NCBI RefSeq assembly: GCF_039613825.1
Contig: NZ_CP154826.1
Span: 806,001 to 870,000, forward strand
Reading direction: 5' to 3'
DNA: 64,000 nt
Source: Diaminobutyricibacter sp. McL0608
GTDB taxonomy: Bacteria > Actinomycetota > Actinomycetes > Actinomycetales > Microbacteriaceae
A model generated the notes under the pieces. That model had not been told where the DNA came from and did not search any database. It saw nothing but the letters and a program-made list of their open reading frames with translations. The translations under genes were made by a program, and so were the position numbers. Below, in pieces: positions 17,455-24,889 of this stretch. Numbering within the stretch: the stretch's first letter is position 1; each line of letters starts with the position of its first letter.

Positions 17455-18156
17455 ATGACCGACCACCGCGTCGACACCGGCGACCTGCAGCAGGCGCACA
17501 CCATCGCGCGTTTCTGGCCCGTGGTCTCGGCATCCGTGGCGCTCGCGCTTGTGCTGATCATGGCCGGGATCATCGCTCTGCGTCCGAACGAGCCCTTCGC
17601 CATCGACCTGAGGTGGATGGGCGAGGTCGTCGAGCATCGCTCGCCATTCTGGACGGTGCCGGCCCTCATCATGGACACGCTCGGCGGCGGACTGATCGGG
17701 GTCGTCATCATCCCGGTGGGGATCGTTGTCGTTCTCCTGCTGTTCCGCAGGCCGTGGGCTGCCCTGTACTACGCGATCTCTGCCGCACTGAGTGCCGGCG
17801 CCGTCCAGCTCCTGAAAGTCACCGTCGGCCGGGCGAGGCCCGAGGACATGCTCGTGCAGTCCGATCCCGGCTCATTCCCGTCGGGGCATACAGCGAACGC
17901 GGCCACGACAGCTGTCGCTCTCGCCATCATCTTCCCGCGGGTCTGGGTGTGGGTCGTCGGCAGCGCGTACGCCCTGGCCATGGCTCTGAGTCGCACCTAC
18001 CTGGGTGCGCACTGGCTCAGCGACACGATCGGAGGGCTGCTGCTGGGTGCGGGAGTGGCCGTGCTCGTCTGGGCGCCACTCGCCTACAAACTGGCTGCCG
18101 AGAGCACCAGACCGCATCCGTTCGTGCTTTCGGGCAAACCCTCGCCAACGTTGTAG
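17455..18156 (+). CDS. PAP2 family membrane phosphatase
   Basis: Integral membrane lipid-phosphate or undecaprenyl-diphosphate phosphatase-like protein, 233 residues. All three catalytic motifs are present: KVTVGRARP, PSGHT and SRTYLGAHWLSD. About five or six helices. ATG 17455 is chosen; TAGCGT (17443-17448) ends 6 nt before it, so the transcript is probably leaderless. Precise substrate cannot be told from sequence. It stands alone, separated from the next gene by a long inverted repeat. Confidence 0.9.
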   Translation: MTDHRVDTGDLQQAHTIARFWPVVSASVALALVLIMAGIIALRPNEPFAIDLRWMGEVVEHRSPFWTVPALIMDTLGGGLIGVVIIPVGIVVVLLLFRRPWAALYYAISAALSAGAVQLLKVTVGRARPEDMLVQSDPGSFPSGHTANAATTAVALAIIFPRVWVWVVGSAYALAMALSRTYLGAHWLSDTIGGLLLGAGVAVLVWAPLAYKLAAESTRPHPFVLSGKPSPTL

Positions 18157-18176
18157 CGCTGGCATAGTGTCCGGAA

Positions 18177-18256
18177 TTCGGCCGAAAGTCGCCAATCGCG
18201 CCGAGGCTCGCCCGTCGGGCGCCGACTCTCGCCGGGAACGGCGACTTTCGGCCGGA
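18177..18256. repeat. Long inverted repeat between the PAP2 and saccharopine-dehydrogenase-like genes
   Basis: GGCCGAAAGTCGCC (18180-18193) has a perfect 14-nt reverse complement at 18240-18253, extended by a few outer pairs. Inside is a second stem, CGCCCG/CGGGCG. It could be a terminator for the PAP2 gene or a dispersed palindromic element. No T-run is present. Confidence 0.7.
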
Positions 18257-18289
18257 AGCGTGTCTGCGCTCGCGAGTAGGGTGGCGATC

Positions 18290-19564
18290 ATGAGAATCCT
18301 CCTGGTCGGCGCCGGCGGCGTCGGAGACGCCATCGCGAAGATCGCCGCACGGCGCACGTTCTACGAGCAGATCGTGGTCAGCGACTACGACATCGCCAGG
18401 GCTGAGAAGACCGTCGCGTGGATCGCACAGAAGCACGGCGCCGAGATCGCCGGCCGGTTCACGCCGGCGTCGATCGACGCATCCGACCCCGACAGCGTCG
18501 AGCGGGTCGCCCGTGAGCACGGCGCGACCCATGTGATGAACGCCGTCGAGCCGAAATTCGTGCCGACGATCTTCACCGGCGCGCTCGCCGCCGGGGCCGA
18601 CTACCTCGACATGGCCATGAGCCTGTCCGAGCCGCATCCCACCGACCCGTACACGAAGACCGGGGTGAAACTCGGCGACGACCAGTTCGCCCAGCGCGGC
18701 GACTGGGAGACCGCGGGCCGGCTGGCACTGGTGGGCATGGGCGTCGAGCCCGGCCTCAGCGACGTCTTCGCCCGGTACGCGGCAGATCACCTCTTCAGCG
18801 AGCTCGACGAGCTGGGCACCCGCGACGGTGCGAACCTCGTCGTCCGCGACGTCGACGGGAACGAGATCTTCGCTCCCTCGTTCAGCATCTGGACGACCAT
18901 CGAAGAGTGCCTGAACCCTCCAGTCGTCTTCGAGAAGGACGCAGGCTGGTTCACGACTCCGCCGTTCAGCGAGCCGGAGGTCTTCATGTTCCCCGAGGGC
19001 ATCGGCCCGGTCGAGTGCGTGAACGTCGAACACGAAGAGGTGCTGCTGATGCCGCGCTGGATCGACGCGAAGCGAGTGACATTCAAATACGGGCTCGGGG
19101 AGGAGTTCATCAACATCCTCCGCACGCTGCACCAGCTCGGCCTCGACTCGACCACGCCCATCCGCGTGCGCAGCGAGAGTGGGCCCGTGCATGTCGCGCC
19201 CCGTGACGTCGTCGCTGCGGCCTTGCCCGACCCCGCGACGATCGGGCCCCGGATGACCGGCAAGACGTGTGCAGGGGTGTGGGCGACCGGCACGGGCGTC
19301 GACGGTTCGCCGCGCGAAGTGTATCTCTACCACGTCAGCGACAACGAGTGGACGATGCGCGAATACGAGAGCCAGTGCGTGGTCTGGCAGACCGCCCTCA
19401 ACCCGGTGATCGCGCTTGAGCTGCTCGCGACGGGGGTGTGGTCGGGCGTCGGTGTTCTCGGCCCGGAGGCGTTCGATGCGAAGCCGTTCCTCGACCTGAT
19501 GGCGCGCCCAGAGGTCGACGGCGGCTACGGCCAGTCCTGGGGCATGGAGGACCGACTCGCCTAG
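18290..19564 (+). CDS. Saccharopine dehydrogenase family protein
   Basis: NAD(P)-binding protein of the saccharopine dehydrogenase/carboxynorspermidine synthase group, 424 residues, cytosolic. Begins MRILLVGAGGVGDAIAKIAA, a Rossmann GxGGxG, with the acidic SDYD at the end of strand 2; GMGVEPGLSDVFARY fits the family's catalytic domain. TAGGGT (18277-18282) ends 7 nt before ATG 18290, which supports this start and a leaderless message, although the frame is open upstream. No lysine or polyamine genes are nearby, so the substrate is open. Confidence 0.85.
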   Translation: MRILLVGAGGVGDAIAKIAARRTFYEQIVVSDYDIARAEKTVAWIAQKHGAEIAGRFTPASIDASDPDSVERVAREHGATHVMNAVEPKFVPTIFTGALAAGADYLDMAMSLSEPHPTDPYTKTGVKLGDDQFAQRGDWETAGRLALVGMGVEPGLSDVFARYAADHLFSELDELGTRDGANLVVRDVDGNEIFAPSFSIWTTIEECLNPPVVFEKDAGWFTTPPFSEPEVFMFPEGIGPVECVNVEHEEVLLMPRWIDAKRVTFKYGLGEEFINILRTLHQLGLDSTTPIRVRSESGPVHVAPRDVVAAALPDPATIGPRMTGKTCAGVWATGTGVDGSPREVYLYHVSDNEWTMREYESQCVVWQTALNPVIALELLATGVWSGVGVLGPEAFDAKPFLDLMARPEVDGGYGQSWGMEDRLA

Positions 19565-19601
19565 GCGAAATGCTGGCGTAATAGTGCTCTGAGAAATTAA
19601 T

Positions 19602-19615
19602 TGCATTAGCATGCA
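19602..19615. promoter_or_regulatory. Inverted repeat in the GntR gene promoter region
   Basis: TGCAT-TAGC-ATGCA in an AT-rich patch 56 nt before the GntR gene. GntR proteins often repress their own gene from such a site. Assignment rests on position alone. Confidence 0.4.
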
Positions 19616-19670
19616 TGTTCGGAGCGAGTAGTCAGCGCGCTTCCCGTCTGTCTATCGAAGGATGTGCGCC

Positions 19671-20312
19671 GTGCCCGTTCCCTCTCCCGATCCCCAATCG
19701 ATCGAGCGACGCTCCCTGCGGGAGATCGCAGCCGACAAGATCAAAGAGGCCATCTTCGATCACACCCTCGAACCCGGCGAGAACCTCCGGGATGAGGACC
19801 TCCAGGCGTGGCTCGGTATGTCCCGCACTCCGGTGCGCGAAGCGCTCATCGAGCTGAAACGTCTCGGACTCGTCGACATGGAGGCGCAGCGGTTCACGCG
19901 CGTGGCCACGTCCGATCCGAAGACCGCCCGCTACGACCTCCAGACGGTGGGAGCGCTACTGGGTGGCCTCATCCTGGTGACCGTCCCCGCGCTGGATTCG
20001 GCCGCGACGGCGCGTCTCGTCAAGATTCTCGACCGAACCGACGCCGTGCTCGGGAAAGGTGACGCTGCCGAGTATGCGGCCGGCACCCGGCAGTTGCTGG
20101 AGCTGCTCGTCGCGAGTTGTCCGAATCCGGTGATCGTCGAGGCCACCCAGGACATCGTCGACGCGAAGATCCACCGGGTCTACCTGGCCCGGACCGAGAT
20201 CACCTACGACTGGGACGAGCTTCGTGCGAACTACCGCTCTCTTCGGGCAGCGGTGGAAGCCGGCGATGCGGCTGCAGCCATGGTCGCCCTCGGGCGCGCC
20301 TTCCAGCTCTAG
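19671..20312 (+). CDS. GntR family transcriptional regulator
   Basis: 213 residues. The winged helix is at the N-terminus (REIAADKIKEAIFDHTLEPG, then LGMSRTPVREALIELKRLGLV), and an all-helical effector domain follows, as in the FadR/FCD subgroup. GTG 19671 is preferred: GAAGGA ends 9 nt before it, while ATG 19662 would directly abut the same purine run. Its stop overlaps that of the facing aminoglycoside kinase gene in the tetranucleotide CTAG (20309-20312). Target genes unknown. Confidence 0.87.
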   Translation: MPVPSPDPQSIERRSLREIAADKIKEAIFDHTLEPGENLRDEDLQAWLGMSRTPVREALIELKRLGLVDMEAQRFTRVATSDPKTARYDLQTVGALLGGLILVTVPALDSAATARLVKILDRTDAVLGKGDAAEYAAGTRQLLELLVASCPNPVIVEATQDIVDAKIHRVYLARTEITYDWDELRANYRSLRAAVEAGDAAAAMVALGRAFQL

Positions 20313-21133
20313 GCGAGAAGCCGCTCGGCGGCAAGTCCGACCTGCAGCGCGTGCCCGGCATCCCCGTCGGCTCGCTCGCCCCATGCTGCAGAGAGCCCGG
20401 ACCAGGCCACCGCCCACGCCGTCATCCGCCCGGGTTCGATGCCGGTGGCCTCGCAGATCACGGCGAGCTGCCGTTCGAGCCGGCCGGGGGTGAGCGCGAT
20501 GCTCGCACCGGGATTGCAGAGGATGTTCGCGAAGTCGAACGCCCGATCGCCCGTGACGTGCTTCGGATCGATCGCACGCCATCCATCGTCCGCGAAGTCG
20601 AGCACATTGCCATGGTGGATGTCGCCGTGCAGGACCGCCTGTTCGTGCTGATCGTCGATCAGAGCGTGGGCGACGGATGCGGCCCGCGCGAAGAATCCGC
20701 CCTGCGCCTCCGCGTGAAGGAAGAGCTCGAGAAACCAGCGGTCGAGACCCACGAGGCCGTCGGGCGGTGCGCCAGTCACGGAGTGGAGCGTCGTAGCGAC
20801 CTCGCACAGTATCCGCGTCGCCGCGTCGTCCTGGTCGGCCTCTGTCTCGGCCATGGCGGCGAGGGACCGCGTGCCTCGGGCGCGCTCGAGCACGATCGCG
20901 GGGCCATCGTGTTCGAACACCGGAGCCGACCCCTGCCCGTTCCACCAGACCATCAGGCGTGAGCCAAGCTCTTCCTCGCGCTCCGTCGCCACCTTGAGGA
21001 AGGCCTTCCGGCTGTGTGAGACGACAGGAACGAGGACGCTGCTGGGCGTCGTGAACGTTCGGCCGTCGCGGATGAGGTCCCAGCGCCGCAGGTACGGGGC
21101 GATGAGCGCATCGGCGGCTTCGTGCGACGTCAC
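20309..21133 (-). CDS. Aminoglycoside/hydroxyurea antibiotic kinase family (APH(6)-like)
   Basis: Protein-kinase-fold phosphotransferase, 274 residues, cytosolic. VLHGDIHHGNVLDF is the catalytic loop, and AIDPKHVTGDRAFDFAN supplies the metal-binding Asp, the pattern of streptomycin 6-kinases. Such chromosomal copies may protect from streptomycin-like antibiotics or phosphorylate another small molecule; resistance cannot be claimed from sequence. It follows an AraC regulator with a 4-nt ATGA overlap, so the two form an operon. Confidence 0.85.
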   Translation of the reverse strand: MTSHEAADALIAPYLRRWDLIRDGRTFTTPSSVLVPVVSHSRKAFLKVATEREEELGSRLMVWWNGQGSAPVFEHDGPAIVLERARGTRSLAAMAETEADQDDAATRILCEVATTLHSVTGAPPDGLVGLDRWFLELFLHAEAQGGFFARAASVAHALIDDQHEQAVLHGDIHHGNVLDFADDGWRAIDPKHVTGDRAFDFANILCNPGASIALTPGRLERQLAVICEATGIEPGRMTAWAVAWSGLSAAWGERADGDAGHALQVGLAAERLLA

Positions 21134-21963
21134 CGAGGGTCCGGTCCATCCGTGCGGGCCGTCGCTGCATACGCGCCGGGTGTCGAGCCGACCACGGTCT
21201 TGAACTCGCGGCTGAAATGCGCCTGATCCGAGTACCCGAGCGCGGCGGCGAGGTCGGCGAGCGCAGGCGGCTCATCACCGCGAAGCGCGGCCGCGGCCTC
21301 ATGGAGCCGATAGCGCTGGATCAGCCATTTGGGCGAGAACCCGACATGGCTTCCGACCAGGCGCTGCAGCCGCCTGATGCCGATGCCGAAGCGGTCGGCG
21401 AGTTGCTCGACGCGGAGCAGGTCGCGATCGCCTTCGACTTCGCTGACGATCCGGTTCACCAGAAGCGCCTCGTCGTCGGGTTCGGGCACGCGGTCCAGCA
21501 GCCAGCGCTCGAACTCGTCGATCGCGGAGAGGTCGTCGCCCGTCGAAGCGTGCTCACTGACCTTGGCCGCGAGGTCGCCGGCGCCGGTCAGCCCGAGATC
21601 GCCGAGGTCCGCCGACGCCGGAGCGGAGCGGATGCTCCTGCCGAGAAGCATCCGCGCGGTGCCCGGCTGCAGCATCGTCCCGAACGCCCAGCCGGAGCCC
21701 ACCAGCGTGCGCGTGCTGCGTCCCCGATGCGCGCGGTAGAGACGTGCTACGCCGTCCTCGACGACGATGTTCGTCGTCGGATACTCCAGCACATCCTGCC
21801 GGAGCTGTTCCCGTTCCGGGAGGTTCCAGCGGGGAACCCAGTAGTGCCGCACGAGGGCCGCGGCTCCGTCGCCTGCCCAGTAGCGTTCGATGCTCACAGG
21901 GTTCTGCGGCGACTCCGGCGTCAGCAGGCCCTTGCTGACGGGCGTACCGGCGACGGTCTTCAC
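21130..21963 (-). CDS. AraC family transcriptional regulator
   Basis: 277 residues. The N-terminal half (about 1-150) resembles the ligand domain of AraC proteins of the DUF6597 type (PVSIERYWAGDG, VRHYWVPRWNLP). The C-terminal double helix-turn-helix reads RRLQRLVGSHVGFSPKWLIQ and ALGYSDQAHFSREFKTVVGSTPGAY. The start is GTG 21963. It overlaps the downstream kinase gene by ATGA, so it very likely controls that gene, perhaps in response to the kinase's substrate. Confidence 0.88.
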   Translation of the reverse strand: MKTVAGTPVSKGLLTPESPQNPVSIERYWAGDGAAALVRHYWVPRWNLPEREQLRQDVLEYPTTNIVVEDGVARLYRAHRGRSTRTLVGSGWAFGTMLQPGTARMLLGRSIRSAPASADLGDLGLTGAGDLAAKVSEHASTGDDLSAIDEFERWLLDRVPEPDDEALLVNRIVSEVEGDRDLLRVEQLADRFGIGIRRLQRLVGSHVGFSPKWLIQRYRLHEAAAALRGDEPPALADLAAALGYSDQAHFSREFKTVVGSTPGAYAATARTDGPDPR

Positions 21964-22034
21964 GCAGTAATACTTTCACGGCACGTGTCGCGCAGCGCAG
22001 CGCGATTCGTCGCGACGAGCGGGAACAGCCGCCG

Positions 22035-22592
22035 CTACCCGCGCCCGACGCGCGGAAAGCGCTCGAACCAGTACAGCAACTGCGGGGATTCGCGCCTCAG
22101 CTCGGTCAACGTGATCGACTCGCTCCGGGTGGTCACCGGCACATCGAGTTCCTCGGCAACGCGCTCCATGTCTTCGCGCGACCAGAACTGTCCGCGGAGG
22201 CGGAGAAGCAGGCGACCGTCCAGATCCGTGACGAACAGCTGGGGGAGCGTGTCGAGGGTGCTGCCTTCATAGAGGTCGAGGAGGACCACCGACCCCACCA
22301 TCCCCGGCCGGATATCCGTAACGCGGCCGAAGAATCCGCGTTCGCGCACACCGCTCGGGAGCAACTGGATCGTGGTGCCGAAGTACGCGAGCACCGCGAG
22401 CACTGTCACGAGCACGACGGCGATGTGGATGGCGAGTACGAGCGGCCAGACGCCATCAGGGATGGTCAGCCAGTACAGCACGGCGAAGACAGGGGTCGTC
22501 AGCGCGAGCATCGCGACGATGCCGCGCGTGAAGAGATGGGCGTGCGGGCGCAGCACCACGCTCTTGGCCGTCACGACGGTCTCCTGTCCCAT
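22035..22592 (-). CDS. Hypothetical membrane protein with two N-terminal helices
   Basis: 185 residues, family not recognised with certainty. Two adjacent hydrophobic segments (about residues 25-75: IVAMLALTTPVFAVLYWL and VLAIHIAVVLVTVLAVLAYF) precede a cytosolic beta-rich region of about 110 residues. The layout resembles small bacterial PH-domain-like membrane proteins. AGAGGGG lies 5 nt before ATG 22592. It lies 71 nt upstream of the AraC gene on the same strand and may be transcribed with it. Confidence 0.75.
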   Translation of the reverse strand: MGQETVVTAKSVVLRPHAHLFTRGIVAMLALTTPVFAVLYWLTIPDGVWPLVLAIHIAVVLVTVLAVLAYFGTTIQLLPSGVRERGFFGRVTDIRPGMVGSVVLLDLYEGSTLDTLPQLFVTDLDGRLLLRLRGQFWSREDMERVAEELDVPVTTRSESITLTELRRESPQLLYWFERFPRVGRG

Positions 22593-22700
22593 TGATTCCC
22601 CTCTACTCTCTGAGCTTCCCCTATCCGGCGGCCGCCCGGTAGCGGCATTTTGGGGGACACGGCACCCCCACTTCAGAGGTCGTCAAAGAGTCCGCGGGGC

Positions 22701-22859
22701 GGCTTTCAGGCCGGGGACCCGACGCTCGCCGAGCGCACCTGGGTCCTTCTGACCGAAGCGGTGCCGGGTGGATGGGGGCTCACTGGTCACGCCAACACGA
22801 ACGACGAACTCGTGGTGGCGGCGCGAGCGCAGATCGCTGCCCTTCAGGCAGGAAGCTGA
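22701..22859 (+). pseudogene. Remnant of a tautomerase-like gene (3' part)
   Basis: The frame reads RTWVLLTEAVPGGWGLTGHA, then NTNDELVVAARAQIAAL and a stop. This resembles the C-terminal half of small tautomerase-family enzymes and has normal coding base use. Upstream the frame has no credible start except TTG 22650 without a ribosome site, and the N-terminal half with the catalytic proline is absent. I read it as a decayed gene; a short functional peptide is less likely. Confidence 0.4.
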
Positions 22860-22886
22860 ACCAACGTCGGAGACTGAGGTTCTCCG

Positions 22887-23300
22887 TCAGCGGTCGACGG
22901 CGGCTTTCAGGATGGCGGCGATCCGCTTCTTGTCCGCGTCATCCAGCTTGGTGAGGGCGAAACCGACGGGCCACACGTTGCCGTCATCCAGTGCTGCCGC
23001 CTGCTGGAACTCGAGGGTCGCGTAGCGGATATTGAACTTCGAACCAGGTTTGAAGGCGACGACCGTCTTCCCGTCGGCGCCCGCATAAGCGGGCATCCCG
23101 TACCAGGTCTTCGCGGCCAGCGACGTGTTCTCCTGGACCAGTTCGTGAAATGCCTCGGCGAGTTCCTTGTCGGTCCCGGTCATCGCGGCGATCGCTGCAT
23201 CACACGCGGCTGCGGCGTCCGCACCTTCCTGCGCAGCCTTCTTCTCGGCGATGGCCGCCTTCATGGCGGCCTTTTCCTCTTTGCTGAATGTGGTAGCCAT
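22887..23300 (-). CDS. DUF1801-like (YdhG-type) small protein
   Basis: 137 residues, soluble. A charged Lys/Ala-rich N-terminal helix (MATTFSKEEKAAMKAAIAEK) precedes a compact fold with KTWYGMPAYAG and VVAFKPGSKFNIRYATL, the pattern of DUF1801/iron-chaperone-like proteins. ATG 23300 is preferred because GGGAGGG stands before it; the frame stays open upstream through the promoter of the divergent lactonase gene. Function unknown. Confidence 0.8.
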   Translation of the reverse strand: MATTFSKEEKAAMKAAIAEKKAAQEGADAAAACDAAIAAMTGTDKELAEAFHELVQENTSLAAKTWYGMPAYAGADGKTVVAFKPGSKFNIRYATLEFQQAAALDDGNVWPVGFALTKLDDADKKRIAAILKAAVDR

Positions 23301-23403
23301 GGGGGCCCTCCCTGTGTTGTGAGCTAGACCAATATTAATTTGGGGGCTGTGCCTGGCGCTTCTCGAATCCTGCTCTCTCGCCGCATCGGGCGAAACTCCC
23401 GCA

Positions 23404-23432
23404 TTGACAATGGACTCTCCATGGGCTTTACT
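23404..23432 (+). promoter_or_regulatory. Sigma-70-type promoter of the lactonase/MarR operon
   Basis: TTGACA (23404-23409), 17 nt, TTTACT (23427-23432). A consensus -35 with ideal spacing. The predicted start, near 23439, falls in the operator. Confidence 0.7.
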
Positions 23433-23435
23433 AAG

Positions 23436-23459
23436 TGTCACGACATATATGTCGCGACA
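23436..23459. promoter_or_regulatory. Palindromic operator of the lactonase/MarR operon
   Basis: A 24-bp palindrome with a single mismatched pair, formed of two overlapping perfect dyads: CGACATATATGTCG (23441-23454) and ATGTCGCGACAT (23449-23460). It covers the predicted transcription start, so its occupancy would block the promoter. The MarR gene two positions downstream in the same operon is the obvious binder. Confidence 0.7.
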
Positions 23460-23477
23460 TTTAATTTCGGAGGAATG

Positions 23478-24344
23478 ATGAAGCTTGTCAAACGGGTCTC
23501 GGTCATCAGCACGGGAACCGTGCAGATCCGCCCCGAACATGTCGAGACCAATGGCACACCGATGCTGTGGTGGCTCAACACGTCACGTCGCTGGACCGCT
23601 CCTCGTCCGATCAACGTCTATGTGATCGAACACGAGAAGGGGCTGGTGCTCTTCGACACGGGCCAGGACCGACGCTCGGTCACCGACCCCGACTACTTCC
23701 CGGGCGGCATGGTCGGCTACAACTACCGTCGCCTCGCCACGTTCGACATCCCCGAAGGCGCTACGCTCACCGAGCAGCTGAGGGCCGACGGCTACGACAT
23801 CGCGGACGTACGTGTCGCGATCCTGTCCCACCTGCACCAGGACCACATCGGGGGCCTGCGTGAGCTGCCCCGATCGGCGCAGGTGGTGGTGAGCGGTGCA
23901 GAACTGGCTCAGGTGGACAAGCGATTCGCGGTGCTCAACGGCCTGATGCGGGATCACATCCGGATTCCTGGAATCAACTGGGTTCCGGTCACCCCGCAAC
24001 CTGTCCAGGACGATTCGCTAGCCCCGTTCACCCACGCTCATGACGTCATGGGCGACGGCTCGCTGCTGCTCCTGCCGACCCCCGGCCACACACCTGGTTC
24101 GATGTCGTTGCTGCTGCGGAGCGAAGGGCTTCCGAGCATGCTCTTCGTCGGCGATGTCACCTACGACGCAGACCTGTTGGCTGCAGACCGTGTCCCCGGA
24201 GTCGGTCACAGGCCCGGCCTCCACGAGACGACAAGACGAATAAATCAGCTGACTGCGCAGTTCCCCGAGATGCCCGTCCTGGCGGCCCACGACCCCGCGG
24301 CAGCACGCCTGCTGGAGTCGGCACTGTCGCAGCACGCGGAGTGA
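23478..24344 (+). CDS. MBL-fold hydrolase, N-acyl homoserine lactonase-like
   Basis: Metallo-beta-lactamase-fold hydrolase, 288 residues, cytosolic. The zinc motif SHLHQDHIGG (His118, His120, Asp122, His123) is intact, followed by TPGHTPGSMSLLL and FVGDVTYDADLLA, giving the second-sphere His and Asp. The N-terminus contains INVYVIEHEKGLVLFDTGQ, as in AHL lactonases and related quorum-quenching enzymes. ATG 23478 has GGAGG 4 nt upstream; ATG 23475 is too close to it. The MarR regulator follows after 4 nt. Lactone or ester substrate likely; which one is unknown. Confidence 0.88.
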   Translation: MKLVKRVSVISTGTVQIRPEHVETNGTPMLWWLNTSRRWTAPRPINVYVIEHEKGLVLFDTGQDRRSVTDPDYFPGGMVGYNYRRLATFDIPEGATLTEQLRADGYDIADVRVAILSHLHQDHIGGLRELPRSAQVVVSGAELAQVDKRFAVLNGLMRDHIRIPGINWVPVTPQPVQDDSLAPFTHAHDVMGDGSLLLLPTPGHTPGSMSLLLRSEGLPSMLFVGDVTYDADLLAADRVPGVGHRPGLHETTRRINQLTAQFPEMPVLAAHDPAAARLLESALSQHAE

Positions 24345-24348
24345 TCCG

Positions 24349-24834
24349 TTGAGAACTGCTGAGCAGGTCCGTTACCTGATCCTTGCCGCGCAACGGGAGG
24401 GCAACCGCCACCTGATGGCGCTCTTGTCCGAGATCGACCTCACCCCGGCGCAATCGGAGGCGCTGCGCATCATCGCGGGCCACGGCCCGCTCGCTCTGAA
24501 GGAGCTCGGCGACATGCTCGTCTGTGACAGCGGCACGAGCCCCAGCCGCATCGTCGACAGGCTCGTGGCCGCCGGCCTCGTGAGTCGAGTCGCCGGCGAG
24601 CACGATCGGCGACAGGTCCGACTCACCGTCACCGCGGAAGGCGAAGACCGGGCAGCCCGGGTCCGCGGCATCGAAGATCAGCTCTACGACTCGATCGACA
24701 GCGCACTGAGCGCAGACGACACACAGGCGTTCCTCCGCATCCTTCGCATACTGACCGGAGGTTCTCCGGCCAGAGCCGCCCTCGACAAACGGCTCGCCGC
24801 CGAAGAACCACCGACTCGATCGCATCCCGCGTGA
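24349..24834 (+). CDS. MarR family transcriptional regulator
   Basis: 161 residues, winged-helix MarR protein: GPLALKELGDMLVCDSGTSP is the HTH, SRVAGEHDRRQVRLTVTAEG the wing. The only credible start is TTG 24349, with GGAG 8 nt upstream; the first ATG in frame would remove the dimerisation helix. Co-transcribed with the lactonase. It probably represses both genes from the palindrome at 23436-23459 and is released by a small phenolic or lactone ligand. Confidence 0.87.
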   Translation: MRTAEQVRYLILAAQREGNRHLMALLSEIDLTPAQSEALRIIAGHGPLALKELGDMLVCDSGTSPSRIVDRLVAAGLVSRVAGEHDRRQVRLTVTAEGEDRAARVRGIEDQLYDSIDSALSADDTQAFLRILRILTGGSPARAALDKRLAAEEPPTRSHPA

Positions 24835-24853
24835 CTCGGGTCTGGATGACTAG

Positions 24854-24882
24854 TTCGACTCACTGACCGCATCGCATAGGCT
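24854..24882 (+). promoter_or_regulatory. Promoter of the ArsR-ArsC fusion gene
   Basis: TTCGAC (24854-24859), 17 nt, TAGGCT (24877-24882), then 7 nt to ATG 24890, a leaderless arrangement. Confidence 0.55.
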
Positions 24883-24889
24883 TCGGTCT

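Noticed and set aside
19980-21302. Open frame of 448 codons on the minus strand covering the kinase and AraC genes
   Set aside because: Frame-shifted shadow; the HGDIHHGN and HTH motifs lie in the other frames.
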